Shown here piece after piece: positions 8,947 through 20,089 of a DNA stretch of 64,000 bases (the stretch's first letter is position 1; each line of letters starts with the position of its first letter). Both the position numbers and the translations under genes were made by a program. The notes below the pieces were generated by a model. The model had not been told where the DNA came from. It saw only the letters and a list, made by a program, of their open reading frames with translations, and made no database searches. Origin of the DNA: Sphaerisporangium siamense (GTDB taxonomy: Bacteria; Actinomycetota; Actinomycetes; Streptosporangiales; Streptosporangiaceae); the NCBI RefSeq assembly GCF_014205275.1, contig NZ_JACHND010000001.1:4588001-4652000 (forward strand). Reading direction: 5' to 3'.

Positions 8947-9507
8947 TCAGAAGCGGCGGCCGGGACGGCCGTGGTGGTGGAGGCGGTGCGCCACGCCCAG
9001 CAGGGCGAACACCAGCCACACCAGGAAGAGCACCTTCAGCACGCCGAACATCACCCACAGCGAGCCGGAGACCAGCGAGACGATCAGCACGACCGCCAGA
9101 ATGATCAGGAACGCCGGGGGACCGCCGTGGTGGCGCCGGGCACGGGCGCGCCGGGCGGCCCGCATGGCGTGGTGCGCGGCGAGGTCGCCGGTCCACGCCG
9201 GGCCGGCCCACGGCGCGGGACCCGCGTGGGGCCCGCGGCCGGGGTGGCCCGGGTGCTCCCAGCGCGCCCACGGCGGGGGAGGCCCCCAGGGGCCACGCCG
9301 GCCGTGCTCGGCGCGCGCGGGCGCGGGGCCGGGCAGGTCGGCCGTCACCCGGCGCAGGTCGCCGGCCGTCCGGGCGGCGAGCACGGTGTCGAGTCGTTCG
9401 CTCAGCTCGTCATGGGTGAGGCGGCCCTGCGCGAAGTGCTCCCGCAGGGCGGCCATCACCTCGTCGCGTTCCGCGTCGCCGATCCGCAGATCGTCCCGCG
9501 AGGTCAT
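8947..9507 (-). CDS. DUF1707 domain membrane protein
   Basis: A 186-residue protein whose N-terminus is a classic DUF1707/SHOCT-like domain: LRIGDAERDEVMAALREHFA, GRLTHDELSERLDTVLAART, AGDLRRVTADLP. A Pro/Gly/His-rich, positively charged middle (about 60-115) leads to two hydrophobic helices near 125-170 (AFLIILAVVLIVSLVSGSLW, then FLVWLVFALLGVAH). DUF1707 proteins are membrane-associated and functionally obscure. It follows the padR gene on the same strand with only 6 nt between them, so it is very likely co-transcribed and under PadR control. Confidence 0.9.
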   Translation of the reverse strand: MTSRDDLRIGDAERDEVMAALREHFAQGRLTHDELSERLDTVLAARTAGDLRRVTADLPGPAPARAEHGRRGPWGPPPPWARWEHPGHPGRGPHAGPAPWAGPAWTGDLAAHHAMRAARRARARRHHGGPPAFLIILAVVLIVSLVSGSLWVMFGVLKVLFLVWLVFALLGVAHRLHHHGRPGRRF

Positions 9508-9513
9508 CGAGGA

Positions 9514-10242
9514 TCACTCCTCCGAGGTGTCGCCGTCGGCCAGGATCTGGTAGAGCTTGCGCCGGGTCTGGGCCAGGACCTGCTTGGCCTGCCCGATCTG
9601 CCCTTCGCTTCCAGTCTGCGCGATCTGGAACAGCGCCGCGGCGGCCTGGCGGGACAGATCGAACAATTCGTACACGGTGTCGTCGACGTCGGGCGTCATC
9701 TCCTCCCACGGGGCCCGCACCTCTTCCGGATGCTCGGTGACGTACTCCTGCCCGGCGGGGGTGAGCTGGAAGGTCTTGCGGCCGTCGGTCTCCTCCGCCC
9801 GCACCAGGCCCTCGTCGGTGAGCTGCTGCAGCGCCGGGTACACCGCGCCGGGGCTGGGCTTCCACCCGCCCTGGCTGCGCTGGGCGATCTCCTGGATGAT
9901 CTGGTAGCCGTTGCGGGGCTCCTCGCTGAGCAGCGCCAGGATCGCGGCCCGCACGTCGCCGCGCTTGGCCTTGCGCCCGCCGCGGCCGAAGCCGCCGAAC
10001 GGCCCGCGCCCCCCGCCGAACGGGAAGCCGGGGCCGCCGAAGCCGCGCCCGAAGTCCCACGGGCCGGGACCGCGGCGCCCCCGGTCGCGGCGGTCCCGGC
10101 GCTCGTCGTGGCCGTGGTCGTGCGGGCCGTGGTGGTGCCCGTGTTCCCAGCCCGAGGCGGCGGCGCGCAGGGCGGCCACGGCGGCGCCCCCGATCAGGCG
10201 CGGGTCGGGCAAGGGGCCTCGCCCCGCGTATGCGTATGACAT
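9514..10242 (-). CDS. PadR-family regulator with a His/Gly-rich N-terminal extension
   Basis: A 242-residue repressor. The winged-helix PadR domain begins at about residue 90 (KRGDVRAAILALLSEEPRNG, YQIIQEIAQRS, GAVYPALQQLTDEGLV, GRKTFQLTPAG) and is followed by a long dimerisation helix region ending in LAQTRRKLYQILADGDTSEE. Ahead of it lies an unusual low-complexity segment: a His cluster (HGHHHGPHDHGHD, about 34-46), an Arg/Asp stretch, then Gly/Phe/Arg-rich sequence. The His cluster could bind metal, which is inference only. Start ATG 10242 has GGGGGAAG upstream. The 14-bp palindrome at 10291-10304 is the expected autoregulatory operator. Confidence 0.92.
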   Translation of the reverse strand: MSYAYAGRGPLPDPRLIGGAAVAALRAAASGWEHGHHHGPHDHGHDERRDRRDRGRRGPGPWDFGRGFGGPGFPFGGGRGPFGGFGRGGRKAKRGDVRAAILALLSEEPRNGYQIIQEIAQRSQGGWKPSPGAVYPALQQLTDEGLVRAEETDGRKTFQLTPAGQEYVTEHPEEVRAPWEEMTPDVDDTVYELFDLSRQAAAALFQIAQTGSEGQIGQAKQVLAQTRRKLYQILADGDTSEE

Positions 10243-10290
10243 GTCTTCCCCCAGTCCGAGCGATCGACCATCGATCGCTCTCGATGCCTC

Positions 10291-10304
10291 AACGATATAT
10301 CGTT
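10291..10304. promoter_or_regulatory. PadR-type palindromic operator
   Basis: AACGATATATCGTT is a perfect 14-bp palindrome 49 nt upstream of the padR start, in an AT-rich island of otherwise GC-rich DNA. PadR proteins characteristically bind such ATAT-centred palindromes and repress their own operon. Binding by this PadR is inferred from position and sequence type. Confidence 0.6.
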
Positions 10305-10481
10305 ACCGTTCTCAGAACAACCCATGGACGAGGGAAGGTGCGGGCCGCCGACGCGAGCGGTCCAGGCGCCCCCGATGGCGAGAGCCCCGTGGCGGCCGGG
10401 GATTCGCCCCCGTCTGGTCCGCGTTATTCGGGGCACCTTCAGGGCATGGTCAATGCCCAGCTAGGCACGGTCCAAAAATGA

Positions 10482-10495
10482 GTGACGCAGATCAC
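10482..10495. promoter_or_regulatory. Crp/Fnr-like binding site
   Basis: GTGACGCAGATCAC matches the GTGA-N6-TCAC core of Crp-family operators. It lies about 290 nt before the hydrolase gene and within 50 nt of the large hairpin, so it may control a transcript that starts near 10500-10540. Confidence 0.45.
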
Positions 10496-10541
10496 GAAAA
10501 TGCGGGAACAGACCGCGGGATCCGAGCGTTAGCAGCTATCG

Positions 10542-10605
10542 ACGGGTCCGTTCTGCTTTGAGAGGGCTGGGGGGTGCTCTTGGAGCGGAACGGCCCGTCT
10601 GCCTT
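10542..10605 (+). terminator. Long hairpin followed by T-rich sequence, terminator or attenuator
   Basis: Arms at 10542-10557 (ACGGGTCCGTTCTGCT) and 10584-10598 (AGCGGAACGGCCCGT) pair over about 15 bp with one bulge and a mismatch, and are followed by CTGCCTTTTCC. On the plus strand this looks like an intrinsic terminator placed well before the hydrolase start, which suggests a short leader RNA or attenuation. Confidence 0.45.
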
Positions 10606-10787
10606 TTCCTGGGCTCTTCCCCTTACTTCCCCGACGTACCGTCCCGTAACGCGGGCATCACCTGTCCGTAACCCGTCGTAGGCCACCCTTTTCTGCCTCC
10701 GGGGCAAGCGACACGCCGGTTCGTTGATGGCAAACTTCCCGCGTATGGCAGGGATTTTGCCGTAAGGTCCCCGATCGTGATCTACGC

Positions 10788-11519
10788 ATGATGGGGCATA
10801 CGCACGCGCTGAGCGGGGCCGCGGCCTGGCTTCTCGCCGCGCCGGGGCTCGCCGCGCTTCCCGGAATGGGCGGACCCCTGGCGGAGCTCGCCCCCATGGT
10901 CTCCGGGGTGCTGTCCCCGGGCGAGCTGATCGCCGGCGCGCTGATCTGCGCGGGCGCCGCCATGCTGCCCGACCTCGACCACCCGCACGCCACGATCGCC
11001 CAGACCTTCGGGCCCGCGACGTGGGTGCTCAGCAAGGTGGTCAACTGGGCCAGCGGGGGCCACCGCCACGCGACCCACTCGCTGGCGTTCGCGATCGTGG
11101 CCGGGGTGGGCACGCACTTCCTCGCCGACCGCTATCCCATCGGGCGCGACATCGTGGTGGTCCTGATGATCGGCCTGGCGATCCGGGCCGTCGGCGTCGG
11201 CATCCCCGGCAAGACCATCACCTCGGCATTGGTGAACATCGCGCTGACGGCCGCGACGTTCGTCTTCTTCCAGTCCCGCGGCCTGGACTACTACTGGCTC
11301 GGGCTCGCCGTCGCGATCGGATGCCTGGCCCACGTGGTGGGCGACTGCCTGACCGAGCGGGGCTGCCCCGTCCTGTGGCCGCTGCGGCACCGCTGGCTGC
11401 TGCCATGGAAGATCGGCATCAAGACGGGCAGGAAGTTCGAGGTGAAGATCCTCGGGCCGGTGCTGTCGGTGGTCGTGATCGGCCTGTTCGCCCTGCGGCT
11501 CATGCCCGCGGCGGCCTGA
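10788..11519 (+). CDS. YdjM-like membrane metal-dependent hydrolase (DUF457 family)
   Basis: A 243-residue integral membrane protein. Family motifs are present: MGHTHALSGAAAWLL at the N-terminus, GAAMLPDLDHPHAT near 60, and the second His cluster GHRHATHSLAFAI near 88, all placed as in LexA-regulated YdjM-type membrane hydrolases. Several hydrophobic segments follow (VVVLMIGLAIRAVGVGI, ALVNIALTAATFVFF, LGLAVAIGCLAHVVGDCLT). A final segment ILGPVLSVVVIGLFALRL anchors the C-terminus. Tandem ATGs at 10788 and 10791 are both possible; no strong Shine-Dalgarno is seen. The biochemical substrate of the family is not established. Confidence 0.85.
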   Translation: MMGHTHALSGAAAWLLAAPGLAALPGMGGPLAELAPMVSGVLSPGELIAGALICAGAAMLPDLDHPHATIAQTFGPATWVLSKVVNWASGGHRHATHSLAFAIVAGVGTHFLADRYPIGRDIVVVLMIGLAIRAVGVGIPGKTITSALVNIALTAATFVFFQSRGLDYYWLGLAVAIGCLAHVVGDCLTERGCPVLWPLRHRWLLPWKIGIKTGRKFEVKILGPVLSVVVIGLFALRLMPAAA

Positions 11520-11540
11520 GGCCCCTCCCGCCGGGGGTAA

Positions 11541-11583
11541 CTTGATGTCGAGATACATGACCCGATATCTTGATATCGAGACA
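11541..11583. promoter_or_regulatory. Twin operator-like repeats upstream of aconitase
   Basis: CTTGATGTCGAGATA (11541-11555) is repeated as CTTGATATCGAGACA (11569-11583), start to start 28 bp. Each is near-palindromic around GATRTC. Two such boxes at this spacing suggest a dimeric regulator binding cooperatively on one face or close to one face of the helix. I cannot name the regulator. Confidence 0.5.
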
Positions 11584-11603
11584 TCGTGCCGCCGGGGGTG
11601 CAG

Positions 11604-11619
11604 GTTAGGTCTACCTAAC
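11604..11619. promoter_or_regulatory. Iron-box-like palindrome upstream of aconitase
   Basis: GTTAGGTCTACCTAAC is a perfect inverted repeat. It shares the TTAGG and CCTAA elements of DtxR/IdeR/DmdR iron boxes, though the centre is shorter than the 19-bp consensus. Aconitase is an iron-sulfur enzyme, so iron control would make sense. Confidence 0.4.
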
Positions 11620-11728
11620 TGCCAGCGGTGGTCGACCGGTGCGGCAGGATCTATGGGGCGAACCCGGCATTCAGCTGCGTGACCCATCATCTTCAGTGGC
11701 GATGAGTGGAACAAGGAGGCGAGTCCCC

Positions 11729-14542
<2,814 letters not shown>

Positions 14543-14550
14543 GCAGGGCA

Positions 14551-14570
14551 GGCGGGGCCGCGGCCCCGCC
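14551..14570. terminator. GC palindrome after acnA
   Basis: GGCGGGGCCGCGGCCCCGCC is a perfect palindrome 8 nt past the acnA stop, able to fold into an 8-bp stem with a CGCG loop. It probably acts with the stronger terminator at 14641. Confidence 0.5.
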
Positions 14571-14640
14571 CTCGGGGGTCACGAGACTCCGATGAGGACC
14601 GGCCCGCGCGGCACACCCGTCCGCCGGGCCGGTCGACCCC

Positions 14641-14669
14641 GGCCCGTCCCGTGCGGGGACGGGCCTTTT
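14641..14669 (+). terminator. Rho-independent terminator before the TauE gene
   Basis: A GCCCGTCCC stem pairs with GGGACGGGC across a short loop and is directly followed by TTTT. It ends the acnA transcription unit, and the next promoter begins about 30 nt later. Confidence 0.75.
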
Positions 14670-14700
14670 AACGTGTTGCGGCAGGTGGTGGGCCCGCGCC

Positions 14701-14706
14701 TAGGTT
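14701..14706 (+). promoter_or_regulatory. -10 hexamer, leaderless promoter of the TauE/SafE gene
   Basis: TAGGTT followed by 7 nt and ATG 14714. It supports 14714 over the in-frame TTG at 14705, which would overlap the hexamer. Confidence 0.5.
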
Positions 14707-14713
14707 GAGGCCC

Positions 14714-15439
14714 ATGACTCATGATCTTCTCGCGTTACTGATCGCCGGGTGCGTGGTGTTCGCCGGGGCGGTGGTCCAAGGAGGGGTCGGGTTCGGCCTG
14801 GGGCTGCTCGCCGCGCCGGTCGTCACCGTCCTCGACCCCACGGTCATGCCCGCGGCCGTGCAGGTGGTCAACGCCGTGCTGCCGCTGCTCACGCTCCTCG
14901 CGGAGTGGCGCGCGATCGACTGGCGCGGCCTCGGCTTCGCGCTGCTCGGCAGGCTCCCCGGCGGCGTGCTCGGCGGGCTCGTCGTCGTGTACGTCAGCGG
15001 CCAGGTCCTCGGCGTGCTGGTCGGGGTGATGGTGCTGGCCGCGGTGGCGGTCACCGCGGCCGCGGTGGCCGTCCCCCGCAACAGGGCCACGCTCGCCGCC
15101 GCCGGTCTGCTCTCGGGGATCACCGGCACGGCCACCGGCATCGGCGGGCCCCCGGTCGCGATCGTCTACCAGCACGACAAGGGCCCGAGGATCCGGGCGA
15201 CGCTCGCGATGTACTTCTTCCTCGCGGCGACGCAGTCGCTGGCGATCCTCGCCGCGGTCGGGAAGCTGCCCCTCAGGGCGCTCGCCGCGGGCGCCCTGCT
15301 CATCCCCTTCCTGGTGGCCGGATACGCCGTCTCCGGGCCGCTGCGGCGCTTCCTGGACGGCGGGCGCATCCGCGCGGGCATCCTCCTCGTGGCCACGGCC
15401 TCGGCCTTCGTGCTGATCACGCGCAGCCTGACGGGCTGA
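14714..15439 (+). CDS. TauE/SafE-family membrane transporter
   Basis: A 241-residue polytopic protein of the sulfite exporter TauE/SafE (DUF81) family, whose members move sulfite, sulfoacetate or related organic anions. Two internally similar halves are visible: the first carries FAGAVVQGGVGFGLGLLAAP, the second LLSGITGTATGIGGPPVAI, the two characteristic glycine-rich re-entrant signatures. About seven to eight hydrophobic helices. No sulfur gene is adjacent, so the substrate is open. It is isolated between the acnA terminator and the convergent zinc peptidase. Confidence 0.88.
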   Translation: MTHDLLALLIAGCVVFAGAVVQGGVGFGLGLLAAPVVTVLDPTVMPAAVQVVNAVLPLLTLLAEWRAIDWRGLGFALLGRLPGGVLGGLVVVYVSGQVLGVLVGVMVLAAVAVTAAAVAVPRNRATLAAAGLLSGITGTATGIGGPPVAIVYQHDKGPRIRATLAMYFFLAATQSLAILAAVGKLPLRALAAGALLIPFLVAGYAVSGPLRRFLDGGRIRAGILLVATASAFVLITRSLTG

Positions 15440-15512
15440 GCAGGACGCACCGGTCCGGGTGGGGTCCCGGGCCGTCCACGGCGCCGCCGGGGCGCGCGCC
15501 GTGGAGACGGGG

Positions 15513-16289
15513 TCAGGCCACCATCGCGGAGCCGGCGATCCAGGTGTTGCACGCGGACGGCGCCGTCGCCTTGTAGCCGCGGCTCAGCCAGTTGGCGATG
15601 TTGCGGCCCTTGCCGTGGTCGCGCACGTCGGCGATCTCGTCGCCGCTGCGCCGGTCGGCCGCCACGAGGTCGTTCCAGTCCTCGGCCGTGCGGTCGAGCG
15701 AGGGCCAGACCGCGCCGATGAAGGCGCCCGCGAGGCACTCGGCCTGCAGCTCGTGCCGGCGGGTCTGCTCCAGGTACTCGTTCTCGCCGCGACCGGGCAG
15801 CCGGTCGTAGGCCTTCCACATGCCGGCGAGGTTCTGGACGTGGTGGCCGTACTCGTGGGCGATCACGTCCATCAGGAACAGGTCACCGGGGTCGTCCACG
15901 ATGCTCTTGTCCAGCAGGAACACGATCTGCCGCGTGGGATTGCAGTAAATGGCCTGGATGTTCTTGCCCCACTTGCGGCCGCACGCCCGTTGCGGCTTGG
16001 TGAGGAACCTCACACCGGGTTTCACGAAGGGGAGACGGGCCTTCTTGAACTGGGCGGCCCACACGGTGTCGAGGCACCTCACCAGCGGGACCAGATAGTT
16101 CTTGACCGAGGCGACGTCGCCCGCCTCCACCGGCGGCTCCGGGCAGGACACCCGGCCGAGAGGGCCCGAGGCGTACAGCGCGTTGCGGGTGAGGATGGGG
16201 GCGTTCTTGATCGGGTAAGCCCAGGAACGTCCCTGCAGTGCCAGGGTCGCGACCAGGGTTAAAAGGATGGCGAGGGAGAGCTTTCGCAT
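15513..16289 (-). CDS. Secreted neutral zinc metallopeptidase (YpfJ-like)
   Basis: A 258-residue extracytoplasmic protein. MRKLSLAILLTLVATLALQG followed by RSWAY is a Sec signal peptide. The mature part has the zinc motif HEYGHHVQ and a later Glu ligand candidate in RRHELQAECLAGAF, the layout of the putative neutral zinc metallopeptidase family. Cysteines in VSCPEP, VRCLD, RACGRKW, IYCNP and SACNTW could form disulfides outside the cell. Start ATG 16289 is chosen so that the signal peptide begins at the N-terminus; a TACCCT -10-like box lies 9 nt upstream. Substrate unknown. Divergent from dxs. Confidence 0.9.
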   Translation of the reverse strand: MRKLSLAILLTLVATLALQGRSWAYPIKNAPILTRNALYASGPLGRVSCPEPPVEAGDVASVKNYLVPLVRCLDTVWAAQFKKARLPFVKPGVRFLTKPQRACGRKWGKNIQAIYCNPTRQIVFLLDKSIVDDPGDLFLMDVIAHEYGHHVQNLAGMWKAYDRLPGRGENEYLEQTRRHELQAECLAGAFIGAVWPSLDRTAEDWNDLVAADRRSGDEIADVRDHGKGRNIANWLSRGYKATAPSACNTWIAGSAMVA

Positions 16290-16447
16290 GACCCGCTGAG
16301 GGTACTCGACACGCCCACACCTCGTAAAACCCATCTAATGTGGATAACTCATGGAGGTTTTGTGAGGGTCCAACGGGAGCGGCGCAGGGGTGGGATCCTT
16401 GGGCAAATAGACTCGGCGAACGGCGAACAGGCGGAGGAGATGATTCC

Positions 16448-18400
16448 GTGAGCGAGCGGAGCCAGCGGGTCAGCGGTTCTGGCGAGGGCGTGCCCGACCT
16501 TTTGGCGTCGGTGAAGGGCCCCGGCGACCTCAAGCGCCTGCCGCCCGGCGAGCTGCCCGCCCTGGCCGCCCAGATCCGCGACCTCCTCGTCGCCACGACC
16601 TCGCGCACCGGCGGCCACCTCGGCCCGAACCTCGGTGTCGTCGAGCTCACCATCGCCCTGCACCGCGTGTTCGACTCCCCGCGCGACCGCATCCTGTGGG
16701 ACACCGGCCACCAGGCGTACGTCCACAAGATGCTCACCGGCCGCGCCGCCGACTTCGACACCCTCCGCCAGGAGGGCGGCCTGTCCGGCTACCCGAGCCA
16801 GGCCGAGTCCGAGCACGACGTCATCGAGAACTCCCACGCCTCCACGGCCCTGTCCTACGCCGACGGCCTCGCCAAGGCGTACAAACTGCGCGGCGAGACC
16901 GGGCGCACGGTCGTCGCGGTCATCGGCGACGGCGCGCTCACCGGCGGCATGGCCTGGGAGGCCCTCAACAACATCGCCGGCCACGCCAAGGACCCCGACC
17001 TCCCGCTGGTGATCGTCGTCAACGACAACGGCAGGTCCTACTCCCCGACGATCGGCGGCCTCGCCTCCCACCTGGCGTCCCTGCGCATGACGCAGAACTA
17101 CGAGCACATGCTGGAGTTCGTCAAGCACAACCTCGGCCGCGTCCCCGTCGTCGGCACCCCGCTGTACGACACGCTGCACGGGGTCAAGAAGGGCCTCAAG
17201 GACGTCCTGGCGCCCCAGGTGATGTTCGAGGACCTCGGCCTCAAGTACGTCGGCCCCATCGACGGCCACGACGAGCAGGCCGTCGAGGCCGCGCTGCGCC
17301 GGGCCCGCGACTTCCGCGGCCCCGTCATCGTCCACGTCCTGACCACCAAGGGGTACGGCTACTCGCCCGCCGAGAACCACGACGAGGACTGCTTCCACTC
17401 CCCGCAGCCGTTCGACCCGCTGACCGGCGAGGAGCAGCCCCGCCCGCACGGCTGGACCAACGTCTTCGGCCAGGAACTGGTCCGGCTCGGCGCCGAGCGG
17501 CCCGACCTGGTGGCCATCACCGCCGCCATGCTGCACCCCACCGGCCTGGCCGGGTTCGCCGAGGCGTACCCCGACCGCACCTACGACGTCGGCATCGCCG
17601 AGCAGCACGCCCTCACCAGCGCGGCCGGGCTGGCCCTCGGCGGCCTGCACCCGGTGGTCGCCGTCTACGCCACCTTCCTCAACCGCGCCTTCGACCAGCT
17701 CCTCATGGACGTCGCGCTGCACCGCCTGCCCGTCACCGTCGTGCTCGACCGCGCGGGCGTCACCGGCGACGACGGCGCCAGCCACAACGGCATGTGGGAC
17801 CTGTCCATCCTCCAGGTCGTCCCCGGCCTGTCGGTCGCCGCGCCCCGCGACGCCGCCCGCCTGCGCGAGCTGCTCGGCGAGGCCGTCGCGGTCGAGGACG
17901 GGCCGACCGTCCTGCGGTTTCCCAAGGGCGCCGTCGGCGCCGACATCCCCGCCGTGGGCCGTCTCGGCTCGATGGACGTCCTGCGCGGCGGCGAGCCCGC
18001 CGACGTGCTGCTGGTGGCCGTGGGCCCCATGGCGTCGATCTGCCTGGACGCCGCCGCGCTGCTGGACGCGCACGGCATCTCCGCCACCGTGGTCGACCCC
18101 CGCTGGGTCAAGCCGCTCGACCCGGCCCTGGTCGGCGCCGCGGCCGCCGCCCGGCTCGTCGCGGTCGTCGAGGACAACGGCCGCGTCGGCGGCGTCGGCG
18201 ACGCGGTGGCCCGCCTGCTCAGGGACTCCGAGGTCGACGTCCCGGTGCGCACGTTCGGCGTCGCGCAGCGCTTCCTCGGCCACGCCAAGCGCGCCAAGAT
18301 CCTCTCCGAGCTGGGTCTCACCGGCCAGGACCTGGCCCGCCGGATCACCGAGGCCGTCACGCGCGGCGCCCCCGTCCTGGAGGACCACCCCGCCTCCTGA
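16448..18400 (+). CDS. dxs: 1-deoxy-D-xylulose-5-phosphate synthase
   Basis: Condenses pyruvate with glyceraldehyde 3-phosphate, the first step of the MEP pathway to isoprenoids; needs thiamine diphosphate and Mg. The 650-residue protein shows [20 protein letters not shown] near the N-terminus, the TPP motif [16 protein letters not shown] ending in NDNG, and in the pyrimidine-binding domain [17 protein letters not shown] with the key Glu, then [11 protein letters not shown]. The C-terminal transketolase-like domain is complete. GTG 16448 is chosen because GGAGGAGA at 16433-16440 is 7 nt upstream. Stands alone; divergent from the zinc peptidase. Confidence 0.97.
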   Translation: MSERSQRVSGSGEGVPDLLASVKGPGDLKRLPPGELPALAAQIRDLLVATTSRTGGHLGPNLGVVELTIALHRVFDSPRDRILWDTGHQAYVHKMLTGRAADFDTLRQEGGLSGYPSQAESEHDVIENSHASTALSYADGLAKAYKLRGETGRTVVAVIGDGALTGGMAWEALNNIAGHAKDPDLPLVIVVNDNGRSYSPTIGGLASHLASLRMTQNYEHMLEFVKHNLGRVPVVGTPLYDTLHGVKKGLKDVLAPQVMFEDLGLKYVGPIDGHDEQAVEAALRRARDFRGPVIVHVLTTKGYGYSPAENHDEDCFHSPQPFDPLTGEEQPRPHGWTNVFGQELVRLGAERPDLVAITAAMLHPTGLAGFAEAYPDRTYDVGIAEQHALTSAAGLALGGLHPVVAVYATFLNRAFDQLLMDVALHRLPVTVVLDRAGVTGDDGASHNGMWDLSILQVVPGLSVAAPRDAARLRELLGEAVAVEDGPTVLRFPKGAVGADIPAVGRLGSMDVLRGGEPADVLLVAVGPMASICLDAAALLDAHGISATVVDPRWVKPLDPALVGAAAAARLVAVVEDNGRVGGVGDAVARLLRDSEVDVPVRTFGVAQRFLGHAKRAKILSELGLTGQDLARRITEAVTRGAPVLEDHPAS

Positions 18401-18544
18401 CCGGCCCCGCGCGCCCCCGTCCAGGCGCCGCGCCGCCGCCCGGCCGAATCGGGAAGGAATGTTCGACCGGTCGCGGGGTAGGCATGACCTGCGCTTTTCT
18501 TGCGAAGGCGTACCACGTGGTCAACGGCGATCAGGGGCGTGCCG

Positions 18545-20029
18545 ATGTCTGTACTTGGGTCGATGTTCCGCACGAAATCGATCGAGCGGTCGATCGAGGA
18601 CACCGAGGCGCCCGAGCACCGTCTGCGGCGCAGCCTGAGCGCCCTCGATCTGACGGTGTTCGGGGTCGGGGTCATCGTCGGCACCGGCATCTTCGTCCTG
18701 ACCGGGCAGGTCGCCCGGGACACCTCCGGGCCCGCGGTCGCGGTGTCCTTCGTCATCGCCGCCGTCGTCTGCGGGCTCGCGGCCCTGTGCTACGCCGAGT
18801 TCGCCTCCACGGTGCCGGTGGCCGGCTCGGCGTACACGTTCTCCTACGCCACCCTGGGCGAGTTCCCGGCGTGGATCGTCGGGTGGGACCTGATGCTGGA
18901 GATGGCACTCGGCGGCGCGGTCGTGGCGGTCGGCTGGTCGGGGTACTTCGCCGAGCTGATGGCGAGCCTCGGCATCGACCTGCCCCCCTCGCTGGCCGGC
19001 GACCACGCCACCTTCAACGTGCCCGCCGTGGCGATCGTGCTCATCCTCACCGGCGTCCTGGTGGCGGGCATCAAGCTGTCCTCCCGGCTCAACCTCACCG
19101 TCGTCACGATCAAGGTCGCGGTCATCCTCCTGGTCATCGTGGCCGGGCTGTTCTTCATCAAGAGCGCCAACTACACCCCGTTCGTCCCGCCCGCGCAGCC
19201 CACCCCGGCCGTCGAAGGGCTCAAGGCGCCGCTGATCCAGTCGCTCTTCGGGCTCACCCCCGCCGCCTACGGCGTCTTCGGCATCTTCTCCGGCGCGGCC
19301 ATCGTCTTCTTCGCCTTCATCGGGTTCGACGTCGTCGCCACCGCGGCCGAGGAGACCAAGAGGCCCCAGCGCGACCTGCCCATCGGCATCATCGCCTCCC
19401 TCGCCATCTGCACCTTCCTGTACGTCGCGGTCTCCCTGGTCGTCGTCGGCATGCAGCCCTACGACCGGCTCAGCCGCTCGGCCCCGCTGGCCGGGGCGTT
19501 CCGCGTCGCCGGGCAGGACTGGCTCGCGGGCATCATCAGCGTGGGCGCGCTGGCCGGGCTGACGACGGTCGTGATGATCCTCATGCTCGGGCAGAGCCGC
19601 GTGTTCTTCGCGATGAGCCGCGACAACCTGCTGCCCCGCAACCTCGCCGCCGTCCACCCCCGGTTCGGCACGCCGTACCTCATCACGGTCATCATCGGGG
19701 GCGTGACCGCGCTGCTGGCCGGGTTCATCCCCCTCTCGGCCCTGGCCGAGCTGGTCAACATCGGCACGCTGTTCGCGTTCATCCTGGTCTCGGTGGGCGT
19801 CGTCATCCTGCGCCGCACCCGCCCCGACCTGCCCCGCGCGTTCCGCACGCCGCTCGTCCCGCTGGTGCCGATCCTCTCGGTGCTGGCCTGCCTGTACCTG
19901 ATGCTGAACCTGCCGGCCGAGACCTGGCTGCGCTTCCTGATCTGGATGGTCATCGGCGTCGCCGTCTACCTGTTCTACGGCCGGCGGCACAGCCGCGTCG
20001 AGCGGGGATCACGGGTGGCCGTCAAGTAG
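18545..20029 (+). CDS. APC-family amino acid permease (cationic amino acid type)
   Basis: A 494-residue transporter with about 12 hydrophobic helices. The first helix after the basic N-terminus carries the APC substrate-binding signature VGVIVGTGIFVLTGQVA; later YAEFASTVPVAGSAYTFSYA and FFAFIGFDVVATAAEETKRP are highly characteristic of the cationic amino acid/CAT-like subgroup. The C-terminus includes SRDNLLPRNLAAVHPRFGTPY. ATG 18545 begins the protein MSVLGSMFRTKSIE; AGGGGC upstream is a weak ribosome site. Probably a proton-coupled amino acid importer. It precedes a LacI regulator by 60 nt, but no link is shown. Confidence 0.92.
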   Translation: MSVLGSMFRTKSIERSIEDTEAPEHRLRRSLSALDLTVFGVGVIVGTGIFVLTGQVARDTSGPAVAVSFVIAAVVCGLAALCYAEFASTVPVAGSAYTFSYATLGEFPAWIVGWDLMLEMALGGAVVAVGWSGYFAELMASLGIDLPPSLAGDHATFNVPAVAIVLILTGVLVAGIKLSSRLNLTVVTIKVAVILLVIVAGLFFIKSANYTPFVPPAQPTPAVEGLKAPLIQSLFGLTPAAYGVFGIFSGAAIVFFAFIGFDVVATAAEETKRPQRDLPIGIIASLAICTFLYVAVSLVVVGMQPYDRLSRSAPLAGAFRVAGQDWLAGIISVGALAGLTTVVMILMLGQSRVFFAMSRDNLLPRNLAAVHPRFGTPYLITVIIGGVTALLAGFIPLSALAELVNIGTLFAFILVSVGVVILRRTRPDLPRAFRTPLVPLVPILSVLACLYLMLNLPAETWLRFLIWMVIGVAVYLFYGRRHSRVERGSRVAVK

Positions 20030-20089
20030 CGCGCGACGCATCGGTTACCGTGCGTATGGGGGTGTACGGCACGGCACCGGGAGGCCGCC

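Larger units (their letters stand above)
10305..10787. other. Long structured intergenic region upstream of the YdjM-like hydrolase
   Basis: A 480-nt stretch with no credible gene. It contains an inverted repeat at 10442-10458 (GGGCAT and ATGCCC arms), a Crp-like site at 10482-10495 and a long hairpin with following T-rich sequence at 10542-10605. I compared it mentally with the c-di-AMP (ydaO) riboswitch found behind Crp sites in actinobacteria and could not find that element's conserved segments. Confidence 0.5.

Noticed and set aside
10400..10790. c-di-AMP (ydaO-type) riboswitch
   Set aside because: A Crp-like site and hairpin are present as in some actinobacterial cases, but the conserved internal sequences of that riboswitch could not be found.
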